A stretch of 64,000 nt of DNA, taken from positions 47,311,025 through 47,375,024 of the forward strand of contig CM063510.1 of NCBI GenBank assembly GCA_032207245.1, in the 5' to 3' direction. Source of the stretch: Pardosa pseudoannulata. Its lineage: Eukaryota; Arthropoda; Arachnida; Araneae; Lycosidae. The notes under the pieces were generated by a model, which saw only the letters and a program-made list of their open reading frames with translations, was not told the DNA's origin and searched no databases. The translations under genes and the position numbers were made by a program. Shown here one piece after another: positions 10,702 through 21,230 of this stretch. How positions within the stretch are numbered: position 1 is the first letter of the stretch; every line of letters starts with the position of its first letter.

Positions 10702-11466
10702 CAGGATGTTTCATATTGAATGGGACAAAAAGAAAACATGATTGTGAACGTTGTAATTAATATATTTATAAAATTCAAATTTACTTCAAAACTACATTTA
10801 TTCAAGTTTCTACAGGTGTTCAATATATGCCTCTCCGGTGACACGACAAATGTCTACACGGTAATCAAGCTCCTGCCACACTCGTGATAGCATATGGCCT
10901 GTGATGGAGTTCAACCTTTCAACCACTTCGGGTTATGTTTCTTTTCGTCCTGGGCTTTTGTTCTTGCATAAGCAGCCGGTATCCTGGAACTGCTTACCCA
11001 CCAGCTTATGTTATGCCGATTGCAAACTTAAAGGCATCAAAGGCATCAAAGGTGGTGATGCAACTGGACCATATAGGCTGAGCCCTTCAATCCAGAGGCT
11101 TCTGTCAGTAAGCACAAAAATGACAACGAGCGAAAAATAAACACATAAAAGAGCAAAGAGGTAGAAGGGTGGATTCGTGAGTTCATAACACAAAACTAGA
11201 GAGTAGAGAGTTTAGGAATAAAATTGCAAAACAGTTACCGAGAAGGATTTGGCATATTCGAAAACGCAGTACGCTTTCTCCTGCATTGACGACATTTTGT
11301 TTAACAGCGCCTCTAGCGGCGAGTTCGTCATTCGATAATTTTTCCCTGTTGCCAAATAAAACTTGTATAATTGTAGTTACAGAATAAATTTGTTTCGGCT
11401 GAATAAATTCATTACGACAGTCACACTGCGCTATTATTTTTGTCCCATTCAATATGAAACATCCTG
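10702..11466 (-). mobile_element. Deleted DUF4817-type DNA transposon with intact ends
   Basis: Perfect terminal inverted repeats of about 30 bp begin CAGGATGTTTCATATTGAAT on each side, with TA on both flanks (10700-10701, 11467-11468), the Tc1/mariner-type target duplication. On the minus strand the remnants of one transposase are recognisable: an N-terminal start MSSMQEKAYCVFEYAK (about 11250-11298), a QFQDTGCLCK helix-turn-helix piece (about 10940-10990), and the C-terminus VWQELDYRVDICRV ending in IEHL-stop (about 10812-10900). The catalytic middle is missing and at least one stop interrupts the frame, so the copy is non-autonomous. The family name is from recognition of these motifs. Confidence 0.85.
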
Positions 11467-11787
11467 TAATTGTTAACATTATGGTCTCTACCAGGGCAGA
11501 AAAGAAATCAATAAATAAATATCCAAAGTACTTATATACACAGTATACTCAGAATAATTATACACTGAGTATTTTTAGCAGATTTATCTTTCATTTTTAT
11601 TAATGAAAAATAATACATAAAGCGAAAGTACCAGGGATTCGGAAACAACAGGAAATCATTTTACACCTATCTTCTTTGGCTGATGACTTCCGTTTTCGTT
11701 TAACTGTTCCGCAAACCCGTTCTGTTTAGTTCTCAAGTTTTGTCTTTAAAAATTCTAATAATCGAGATTACTACCTAATTTATTTAA

Positions 11788-12415
11788 CACTTCGCGCGCG
11801 GGCAACGTATTTTTACGTTTTTTGCAGCCTGTCACTGAAACACGGGTCACGTAAAAATACGTATTTAGTAGATTTGTGTTGGATACCCGCTAACCACCAC
11901 AAATATACTAAATAAATATAATTATATGCATGTGTGACATTATATGCGTGTTGTTTTCATTCCTATGCAAAGCTTATCATTTTTTTCCCCACAAGTTATG
12001 ATTGTCGAGTGACTCGGCCTTTTGTTGAATGATTTCGTCTTCAATAGAATTCCTAGCTCCAGAACGTACAAGTCGTGTTTTGTAAATTTGAAGCTTGGTT
12101 TTTTTATTGTTGAGTACAAAATTGATAAAATGAGCCGTTGTGACAAAGATAGTGATGAAGAAATAGGCGCTGACAGATTATCGAACTTTAATTAAAAAAA
12201 ATTTATTTTTGTGAATTCGTAAAAATATTGTTGCGTTTTGTTAAATAATCATACGGTATATATTAAAGTGTAAAATAACAAAAGTTTCGTTCATAAAAAT
12301 AAAGTAGTTTTCGATTTACTGCGATTTTTCTGAATAACTAAACTTTCGCGCGATTCACGAAAAAACGCTCGCTGCACGCGTAAGTTGGCGGTGAAGTATA
12401 CCCGCATGCCAAGTG
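11788..12415. mobile_element. piggyBac-like MITE 1 (TTAA-flanked)
   Basis: TTAA at 11784-11787 and 12416-12419 brackets 628 bp. Ends: left CACTTCGCGCGCGGGC; right, reverse-complemented, CACTTGGCATGCGGG. An internal palindrome pairs ACGTATTTTTACGT with CACGTAAAAATACGT. A 21-codon frame from 12130 (MSRCDKDSDEE...) has the acidic start typical of piggyBac transposases but stops at once. TTAA target choice is characteristic of piggyBac (known); membership is inferred. Confidence 0.7.
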
Positions 12416-12419
12416 TTAA

Positions 12420-13036
12420 AATTAAATGATTCAAGTCAGGAAATTTTCTTATTTGAGATGCATTTTTATTACCAAATCTATGATTCTAGTGTTGGATACT
12501 TACGGAAACCTCACTGTCATAATTTACTCTCATCTTTTCTATTTACAGTAAATATTATACTATCGTTGAATTCGATTCATTATTTGTTACATTATATTAT
12601 TAATTATACTGCCTCTTGAATTTAAACAAGTGTACTTGGATTTTTTATTTTGCCTAATAAATAAGTGTTTAGTTAAAAATACATTTATTAAAACTGATAA
12701 CGTGTACAGATTTAACCCTTTTTTATTAAATAGAGAGTTAGATGGGAAGCCAAAATAAAATGAATTTTTAACTGTACGTAGGATTTTATAGTAGATTATT
12801 AAAAGTTTATTTTTCTTGTAAAACATCTTTAAATGGACAGCGAACATTCAAAATTAATTTTTTTTATACTGGCTAACCGTTTTAAAAAATTAATATGTTA
12901 AAAGCAATATATTTATGCTTACAATTTCAAAATAAAAGCCTAATAATTTTAAAAGTTATTAATTATTAAATATTTCAGAGTATTATTGAAAACGTTCCAT
13001 GAGCATTCATTTAACGTATAGCAGGATCATTTTTAT
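12420..13036. other. AT-rich intronic DNA with a diverged repeat
   Basis: No gene was seen. About 12900-13030 resembles about 22990-23130 (shared elements such as TATTTATG, TAATAATTTTAAA, ATTATTGAAAA and GGATCATTTTTATTC), so it is the upstream part of the repeat that continues in the next entry. Confidence 0.5.
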
Positions 13037-13775
13037 TCATAAGATACCTTTAAGGCCTCATAATAAAACGAAATTGCTATTGTAAACATTCGTTAAAAAA
13101 CGTAGTTGGGAAAAATTAAATCCATTTTCCCCCTTACAAAATTTGTATAGTAATTTTTTAGTCTAAAAAACAATGATAATTTTTACTATTTAAAGTACAT
13201 TGATTTTAACTAATTTTTATGCTACAAGGTTAACTTTCAATAAATTTCGAAGCTATATAGTGGTAAGAAATGCATTTGGAATGCTTCGAATGCTTATAAA
13301 TCCAAACGATGGCCGAATGGAATTTCCTTTACTCTAATTATGATTATAATGTAATTATTTATATTTTTATAAAGCAATGTTTTTTAGCTGTTTGTCCATA
13401 TTGAAACTAGATAAGATACCTTTAAGGCCTCATAATAAAACGAAATTGCTATTGTAAGCATTCGCTAAAAAACGTAGTTGGGAAAAATTACATCCATTTT
13501 CCTCCTTACAAAATTTGTATAACAATTTTTTAGTCTAAAAAACAATGATAATTTTTACTATTTAAAGTACATTGATTTTAAATAACTTTATGCTACAAGG
13601 TTAACTTCCAATAAATTTCGAAGCTATATAGTGGTAAAAAATGCATTTGGAGTGCTTCGAATGCTTATAAATCCAAACGATGGAATTTCCTTTACTCTAA
13701 TTATGATTATAATGTAATTATTTATATTTTTATAAAGCAATGTTTTTTAGCTGTTTGTTCATATTGAAACTAGAT
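13037..13775. repeat. 372-bp tandem duplication
   Basis: AAGATACCTTTAAGGCCTCA begins both units (13041 and 13413), which then stay almost identical to TATTGAAACTAGAT. Unit 2 lacks eight bases at the ATGGCCGAATGG site of unit 1, a loss bounded by ATGG on both sides. A more diverged copy lies at 23030-23330. Confidence 0.95.
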
Positions 13776-14600
13776 GGAATACTAAAAAGCCTCAAAAAGC
13801 AAATGTACTTTAATGAATAACAATTCTAAGAGATGTGGTGAAATTCGACAAAACATAATATAACATTCCTAAGGTGAAAAAAATTAGAGAGAAATAAAAT
13901 ATGAGTTTTATTTATTTTAATCGAGAAAGAACAATTATTTTTTAAAATCGAAATAAACTAGCCAGTTCGATTATAAACACTTGACTTGATGATGAAGTAA
14001 TACGCCGAGCCTGGTGTTTTAGAAAAGAAAATATTAAAATTTTGCCATATTTTGTCATTTTGAAGGTCTTATGTTTCCATAAAAAAAATTAATAAAAATA
14101 ATTAAAATATTTTTTCCCTTTGTCATGCATTTTCTCCAGCTCGCATTTAATTTTGTTTCCCTAATACGGCAAACACTTGCATCTGTGGCATTCGCCCACA
14201 TCACACCGCAGATATGCTATTCCTTTTATTCAGTGAACCCTAGATATTAGCAACACTACTAGTTAGAGACGAACGAAAACAATCGACTTAATCAGAAGTC
14301 GAACCCAATCCCACTTCCTCAAACCGCTGAATCTAGCCACTATACAATCTGGGTAGAACCAATGCCTACTTTTGAGATTTTACTTCTCTTAGCCTTAAAG
14401 ACTACGCAAAAAACTGAATAAATTCACTAGTATTCTATTTGAGTTTTCAGCAACGAAAGTTTATTGCGGTTCAAACAATTATTTAAAACTATTGGGTGTA
14501 ACCCCCCTTCCCGTTTCCTTTCACAAAAAATTTTTTAATCTTTAACAAAAAATTGGTTTCTTTTCTTCCTCCGGGTATTTTTATATTTGTGCATCTAATA
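13776..14600. other. AT-rich intronic DNA, no gene seen
   Basis: No recognisable exon or element; 14100-14400 is somewhat less AT-rich. Long A- and T-runs are common. Confidence 0.5.
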
Positions 14601-15170
14601 GTTTAGACTTGAAAAAATGTCAAGTGAGATTCGACAAAGGAACTCACGAGTAAAAACTTATTTTCTATTGACAAATATTTTTCTATTCGAGAATCTACTG
14701 GTTTAGACTTGGTTTGGTTTGGAGCACTAGTATCTACTGTTTTGCTCATGAGGACTAATGTCAAGTGAGATTCGACAAAGGAATTCATGAGTAAAAACTT
14801 ATTTTCTATTGATAAATATTTTTCTATTCGAGAATCTACTGGTTTAGACTTGGTTTGGCTTGGAGGACTAGGGTCTACTGTTTTGTTCATGAGGGCTAAT
14901 GAGATAGGGACCTACTGCTTAAAGCCGATTCCAAACGGTTACGAACATCCATGCCAGCAGCAAGATTCGAACCCGCGAATTCCGGTACTGAAAAGAGCAA
15001 AGCTCTCTCATTCGACCATCGTTCGGCGGTGAGACTCGACAAAGGAACTCGCGAGATAAAAACTTATTTCCTATTGATAAATATTTTTCTATTTAAGCAT
15101 ATACTGGTTTACAGTTGAATAAATGTCGAATGAGATTCGATAAAGGAACTCATGTGGTAAAAACTGATGT
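14601..15170 (-). repeat. SINE cluster with 141-bp direct repeats
   Basis: A nearly complete minus-strand SINE lies at 14849-15028 (B box GGTTCGAATC on the minus strand, A-box region near 15010, CCAAGCCAAACCAAG tail). A SINE tail alone lies at 14708-14760. A flanking segment starting GTCAAGTGAGATTCGACAAA occurs at 14619 and 14760, and diverged forms at about 15030 and 15125. SINE insertion and later tandem duplication explain the pattern. Confidence 0.75.
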
Positions 15171-15837
15171 CGAGCTACACTCTAAATTGGTGTGCAAATG
15201 GGTAAATAAAATGAATAAATAAAATAGAAAGGCATGCATTGCTGCCATCAAACTACCCACCCAATAATCTTATCTGAGACTGCTTCATTGTGAAAGTTCG
15301 TGACCTCAAAAATTTTGATACCTCATCCGTTTTGTTATGACTTCTGACATGCGTATTTAAAGACAAAAAGCAAGAACAAAGTATTCATAATAAAAATTAA
15401 AAAGTCAACAACATCTAAGTGATGAAACTTGGGATTGATAACTGCCGTAGACAGTGTTGTCTAATCGGTGTCGATTTAAACGAATTAACAAGTCCAGTGG
15501 GTGACCTCGAAAGACGTTCTTACGCAAACGAAATCAAGCGAAAAGCAATCATTTATTCAACCTTGTTTTGTTTCGCACTAATCTTTTGAAAACTAATTCC
15601 TCTTTAAAAAAAAATTAAACGTACGTTGATATCATCTTTTAGTGGAAAATACGGTTGGACATAACAAGAGACGGTCCTAGGTGATAGGCAAGATAGGCGA
15701 TTTTTGGCGGCAAGGTTTAGGAACGATAAAACTGACTTTAAAAGGAAGAAAATCTTTTGTTTAAGTAATCTTTCAGCACACCGAAATTTGGCTAAAAATT
15801 TAATATTCCTATCTCATTAAACTGTGAAATATAGGCT
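15171..15837. other. Intronic DNA, no gene seen
   Basis: Neither strand shows an exon or a recognised repeat here. Confidence 0.45.
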
Positions 15838-15987
15838 TCTATCATTTTGAGATATGTACTGGCGACTTCTGTGTCATAATTATGTCAGAAGTCGCCAGAG
15901 ATGGGACTTCGGTACCATAAATTCCCCTCATTGACATTATTATGAAGCAAAAGTCACCTATGACATATCTCGAAAGTAATATGATAG
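15838..15987. repeat. Nested foldback (palindrome within inverted repeat)
   Basis: CTGGCGACTTCTG at 15859 and CAGAAGTCGCCAG ending at 15898 form a 13-bp perfect stem around a TCATAATTATG core. The whole left arm from about 15838 (CTATCATTTTGAGATATGT) is also inversely repeated, imperfectly, by 15945-15987 (ACATATCTCGAAAGTAATAT). The foldback therefore has one arm that is itself a hairpin. Confidence 0.75.
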
Positions 15988-16639
15988 ATTAAAGAATAAA
16001 AATAAGAAGCGAAAAAGAGTTTTTATTAATATCAATGATTCTACAAAGAATATATGTATAAGGTACATTCAATAGCCGTGCGTACTTGTGTGTAGCATAA
16101 AATTTGCATGATTTGACTATAAGGGATATTCTCTTATCCAGAACGAGACATTTTCCGGTAATCCTCTTACTAGAAAGTCAACTGTAGTATATTAGATTGT
16201 TTTAAGGGGGATACAATACCATTAAACCTTCAAAACTTAAATTTTAAATTTTTACATTTTAAAATCTTTGTACATTTCTGAATCATTTAAAGCAAACTCA
16301 TTGAAATATTCGAATTACAACCTGGTAAACTATACAATCTATGAATTTAATATCATAGCTTTTAAGGAAACTATAAAAACTTTAAGTGCATTTCACTGAA
16401 AATGTTATTTGTTCAATTTGCGAACACTCTAAATCAAAACCTATTGCACATATTGATTTCAAATTTTCACAGTAAATACATTATAGATCTGAGATGAAAC
16501 TCTACCTACTTTTTTCGTTATTGTTTATTTCATTTAGTATTTATAGTATTTGAAAGGGAATTTTTAAACTTTATTTTAGCTTTTTTGAAAATTTCATCCC
16601 ATGATGTAATATTTTTAATACTTTTTAAAAATTTAAATA
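15988..16639. other. AT-rich intronic DNA, no gene seen
   Basis: No feature recognised on either strand. Confidence 0.45.
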
Positions 16640-17117
16640 CAGTAGAACCTCAATTATCCGAACCTCAATTAACCGAAACTCTATGTTAACCGAAGTCAGT
16701 TTCCACTTCCCTTTTTTTCACTTTCTGCTATACCCCAAAATTTTTTCTTTACAAACATGCATTTTTAAAGTTTTCTTTTTTTCCCACATTTTATTTGTAT
16801 GCAAGACGTCCTGTCCAAATAGAGCGCAGATAAATAGTTTGGAATTCTTTTTTTACAATTTCTTCTCGAAAGAGCAATTCTTGGTATGAGTGTATTCTTC
16901 CCCATTTTCACACATCCCTGTTCCAAACAAAAACACACCCCATTTCGAAATTTGGAAGGTCATACTGCCGAGACCCAGAATAATCGAATGTTACTGCACC
17001 AATGACGATTCTAAATATTAAACTAGATGATTATTGATGAATTCATGATTATCCGAAAATTTCAATTATCCGAAGCAGGTTCTGTCCCAATTACTTCGGG
17101 TAATCGAAGTTCTACTG
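16640..17117. mobile_element. pogo/Tigger-like MITE
   Basis: Left end CAGTAGAACCTCAATTATCC; right end, reverse-complemented, CAGTAGAACTTCGATTACCC. This is the typical pogo/Tigger terminus (known). TA precedes the left end; the right flank is CA, probably a mutated TA. Short internal repeats of the end (ATTATCCGAA, ATTAACCGAA) occur at both sides. The 478-bp body carries no transposase. Confidence 0.78.
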
Positions 17118-17992
17118 CAGATAAAGATTATACCAAATAATTACTGTTTACAAAAAAGCAAAATTTATTATTGAAATTCACTTTGTGGTTTTATAAGTCT
17201 GCTTGCTCACAGTGGGTCAGAAAAATTTAAAAAGTTTTCACATTTCACTTTATATAAAAAGTTCTTGTTTTTTAGAAACATATTAAATTCAGCGAAATGA
17301 ATTAAATAAAAATAGAGAACAAATGCTAAAAAGCCCCTGTATTTCGGATAATAATCAAAAAAGATATAATAAGGGGAAATATAAGAAAAAAATCTTCTAT
17401 TTAAAGTTCCTTAAAGGTGTTGTGCCCCATTAAAGCAAAACTAATTAGTTTTGAATGTTCACTATTACTTTAAACGGTCGATGTGGTACGAATCTGGTTT
17501 GAAATACACGTGCATCAATGGAAAATGCCTAATCATGTATGGAAATGGAGTTTAGCTGAAAACAAACGGGGTGTATTTCGCTTAACAAAGGCAATTGCTA
17601 TGACGTACTGTGGTGTTGACCGGACGTCATTTAGAATATTTAGACCGGACGTCTTAAAATTCTTTATTATTCCCGTTTCGACAGGAAACAAGGAGTTCCG
17701 AAAGCATTTGGGGAAGAAAGTGCCGACATTGAATAATTGCCATTCTTTTCCTTTATAATGTAGCATCTACCCAACTAGGATGAAACAAATTGGCTTAAAC
17801 TTGATATTGTGGGAAGAAATTTGACTTCAACTGTGCATATGAGTACACACGAGAATTGCTTTAACATACTGCAGATACAACGATATTTTTTGTATGAAGT
17901 AAATTATATAAAAATTTAAAGTTGCATGACATTATTTTACATTTTAAAAATAAATCATTTATAAATTAATATTTCAATTATTCGGTGTTTGA
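17118..17992. other. Intronic DNA with one unassigned open frame
   Basis: A plus-strand frame of 91 codons (17483-17758) overlaps a minus-strand frame of 77 codons. Neither shows a recognisable domain or splice context, so both are treated as chance. Base composition is slightly less AT-rich at 17460-17720. Confidence 0.4.
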
Positions 17993-18181
17993 GCCGAACG
18001 ATGGCCGATTGGTCAGGGTGCTGGCCTTCGGAACCGGAGTTCGTGAGTTCGAATCCCACTATGGCATGGATGTTCGTAGCCGTTCGGAATCGGCTTTAAG
18101 CAGTAGGTCCCGGTCTCATTAGCCCTCGTGTTGCAAAAAGTAGACCGTAGCGCTCCAAAACAATCAAATCAACAATCAAAT
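17993..18181 (+). mobile_element. tRNA-derived SINE, best-preserved copy
   Basis: Order of parts: GCCGAACG start, A-box region ATGGCCGATTGGTCAGGGTG, B box GAGTTCGAATCCC (about 18046-18058), body with GGCATGGATGTTCGTAGCCG and CGGCTTTAAGCAGTAGGTCC, then CTCGTGTTGCAAAA and a tail of CCAAAACAATCAAATCA repeats. At least ten more copies occur in the window on both strands. Pol III promoter boxes plus the simple tail define a SINE; tRNA origin is inferred from box spacing. Confidence 0.88.
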
Positions 18182-18442
18182 CGGTGTTTGAATAATAAAA
18201 GAAATACGAGATGATTAAAATTTTATGACATAGCCACATTAAGTTTAATAAAATGGAGTTTTGCCTCTCTCTGTATATTTGTAATTAAGTAAAAAAAATG
18301 CATGCGTTAGAAAATCGTTTTTGACATAGACAACTTTTAAAAATAAATCGGTCATTTTCTGGCTGTAATTCAATGTTACACACAGCATTACAAATCTTTA
18401 TGGTGCTACTTGTAACGTGGTATTGGGAATGACCACGTCTCA
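18182..18442. other. AT-rich intronic DNA between SINEs
   Basis: No feature recognised. Confidence 0.4.
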
Positions 18443-19420
18443 GCCGAACAATGACCGAATGGATAGCCCACTGTGTTTGGTACTAGAGTTCTTTGGTTCA
18501 AATCCTACTGGCATGGATATTCATAGCCGTTCGAAATGGGCTATAAGCAATTTGTCCCGGACTCATTAGCTTTAGTGTAACTAAAAAGCAGACCGTAGCC
18601 CTCCAAACGAAATCAAAGCAGGGATCGAAATTCGAGTTTGATGGACACACGAATATCTTGGTAACGAACATCGGCATCATTATGCTAATAATTTAAGAAG
18701 GAGTAAAAAATCACCTATCTTGGAACTAAACGGATTCTATAGTGTATGCCATTCGGATTATCGAATTCGGAATCGATTGTGAGCGGGATGTCCTGGTCTC
18801 GTGCACTGACTGTAACCGTCCAAAGGAAATCAAATCAGTATGAGCTAAATTCAAGTTTGGTGGATACACAAAAATCATGACTACAAACGTCGGAGCTATT
18901 ATGCTAATTATTTAAAGAGTTGCCAAATATCACCCATGTTCACTTGTTCTACAGTCTATGCCGTTTGGAATAAGCTAAAAGATTTACCTCCCGATCCCGG
19001 TTTCATTGGCCCGTAAGTAACAAAATTCAAAATATAGCCTTGGAGATGAACGTTGGCATAATTATTCTAGTCATTTAAGAAATTGCAAAAAATCACTCAT
19101 CTGCTTACTAAACTTCAATTCTACAAACTATGCGATTTGGAATCGGCTATAAGCAGTGTATTCCAGTCTCACTAGCTCTCGTGCCACAGAAAAGCAGACA
19201 TAGCCCTCTAAACGAAACCAAACCACTGTTAGCCAAATTCTATTTTTGGTGGATACATCAGTATTTTGGAAACGAACATCGGCGTAATCATGCTAATTAT
19301 TTAAGAAGTCGGCAAATATCCTCAGTGTGCTCATTAAACTTGGATTCTACAGCTTATGCAACTTTATTTTCTGTCTCTATTTCTTCTTCCGGTCGGACGA
19401 TTGTGTTCAGAATTTGATAC
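18443..19420 (+). repeat. Degenerate tandem array of SINE body plus tail units
   Basis: A diverged full SINE (18443-18622) is followed by repeated units of about 190-215 bp. Each unit joins the 3' part of the SINE (ATTCGGAATCG, GGTCTC, CCCTCCAAACGAAATCAAA) to a non-SINE segment with AATTC-A-TTTGGTGGATACAC, AACG-CGG-ATAAT and TGCTAATTATTTAAG. The non-SINE segment recurs at about 18630, 18845, 19036 and 19230. This is a tandem amplification that includes SINE sequence. Confidence 0.75.
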
Positions 19421-19495
19421 AGATCTACAATTTTGTTATAGTTGGTTGTAGCTTATTTCTATAATATTTTTAAAAGTACATAACTAAGAGGTACA

Positions 19496-19660
19496 TTGCT
19501 GCTTTTTCTTCCGTATACTGTATGTTCGAATTTCTCAGTCGGTATGAGTATTCGTGGTTATTTAGAATCAACTGTAAGCAGTAGCCTCCGTTCTCTTCAA
19601 TCTTCGTGTTGCAAATGTTGCTCCTTAAACCAAATTAATGAAAGTTTTCTCAAATACAAA
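19496..19660 (+). repeat. Diverged SINE fragment
   Basis: About 19540-19620 aligns with the SINE body (TATTCGTGG, AATCAACTGTAAGCAGTAG, CTTCGTGTTGCAAATG). The 155-codon frame 19496-19963 starts inside it and has no recognisable domain, so it is not called a gene. Confidence 0.6.
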
Positions 19661-20948
19661 TCAGATTCATATCAGTTGAAATATTGCTACGCCATCCCGA
19701 ACTCAAATCAAATGACGCATCCCAAAACAATTCCCATTAGAGAAAAATACATACGCATCAAATGGAAAGTAAATAAACAACAGACTGTCGAAAAACGGTG
19801 CTTGCCCAACCGAGCTAAGAACTTGACCCGTCATTCGACCGTGCATGACATAAGAAAAGTTACGATAAAGGCTCTCGTTGTTTCAGAGTTGGGTGCCGAA
19901 ATTGATCTGTTTAGCCATCAGCTTCCTACGAGGTGTCCACAAACTCGATGTTGTAACAGATGAAATCGAGATTAATCGTTCGTAACATTATCCCGTTGAG
20001 TGATACGCAGATCAAATTACCATTTCTTTGATTGTCAGCAATCGAACCATGGTTTCAAGTCTGGCTTTTTTTTTATTAAGGTGGTCTGGTAAATGGGTTC
20101 TGAGTGGATTACATTAATTCAGAAATGGGTAAACTACGGCCGCAGTAGTTAAATCATGTATGATGATATCTATATAATACAATTAATTACAATAACAAAA
20201 ATGATTAGATACAGTACGAGTGGTGTGCTCGTCCCACTACTTATTCCGGTTTAATTAATATATAATGTTGGTTTCTTTGGAAATTTGAAGTAAAGATATA
20301 TGGGGACTTATCCCCCTTCTCAACAATTAATAGAAGAATCCAAAATAGAGGAATTAAAGCTTATATGGTGAGAAAGTTCATTTTAAGATCTGCCCATTGT
20401 CTTTCTCTAAAAGTTCTAACATTATTTCATATACAATACAGAGCCTCAAACACGGAATAGCTCCAAAGTCAGACATTTTTTAGTATTTCTTTCTTTTTTT
20501 TTTAAATCAATTATAAATTTCCTATCTTGGGATTTAAAGTCGGATTTTTTTAATTTGATTTTATCTACACGTAAAATATATTAAATGGAAATGAGCATTT
20601 TAAAATGTTTTAGAAAAAAAGAAAAAAATTTATAAAAAACGTATTTTAAAAAATTTTATTTGTTTTTAAGAAAAATTTTAATGTGTTTTATTTACTTCTA
20701 CATCAATTTATATGTGTAAAAATATGCATAACTCTTACTTAAGAATATAAAAAATATAAAAACGCTTTGTAGTATTTACCATCCCCTTCAGGTACGGGCG
20801 TATTTTCCGAGATGGGGGAAAGGTGAGGTCCCCCCCTCTTCAACTCATATCACAAAATTAATACAGCAACACTTACATACATACATACATACACATATAT
20901 ATGAAAAAGTCACCCTTTAGTAAGGCGATTTTCTCTTTTTCGATGTAC
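19661..20948. other. Intronic DNA, no gene seen
   Basis: 19660-20110 is less AT-rich but not interpretable; 20400-20780 is very AT-rich. A short (ATAC)n run lies at about 20876-20892. Confidence 0.45.
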
Positions 20949-20949
20949 T

Positions 20950-21019
<70 letters not shown>
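20949..21019. repeat. Compound (CA)n(TA)n microsatellite
   Basis: About 22 bp of CA repeats run directly into about 48 bp of TA repeats. The same composite arrangement occurs at 49180 and 49466. Confidence 0.97.
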
Positions 21020-21022
<3 letters not shown>

Positions 21023-21050
21023 AAACAAATGACATCTCTAATAATAAATT

Positions 21051-21230
21051 GCCAAACGGTGGGTGAATGGTTATATGTGGATGAATGGCTACTTTTCTGT
21101 ACCGGAGTTAACTAGTTCGAATCCCACTGCTACCATTATTGTTTGTAGCCACCCAGAATCGCTTTAAATTGTACGTTCCGGTGTTACTAGCTCTCGTGTA
21201 GCAAAAGAGTAGACCACAGCGTTCCAGGTA
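21051..21230 (+). mobile_element. tRNA-derived SINE, diverged
   Basis: B box TAGTTCGAATCCC (about 21112-21124), body GTTTGTAGCC and AATCGCTTTAAA, then CTCTCGTGTAGCAAAA and GTAGACCACAGCG. It lies about 30 bp after the compound microsatellite. Confidence 0.8.

Noticed and set aside
17483..17766. Opposing frames of 91 (plus) and 77 (minus) codons
   Set aside because: Fully overlapping on opposite strands, with no motif, start context or splice signals.
17993..18181. tRNA gene suggested by A and B boxes here and at the other SINE copies
   Set aside because: No cloverleaf with paired acceptor stem is evident, the boxes continue into a constant SINE body with a simple tail, and there are many copies.
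19496..19963. 155-codon plus-strand open frame
   Set aside because: It begins inside a diverged SINE, has no recognisable domain and no splice context.
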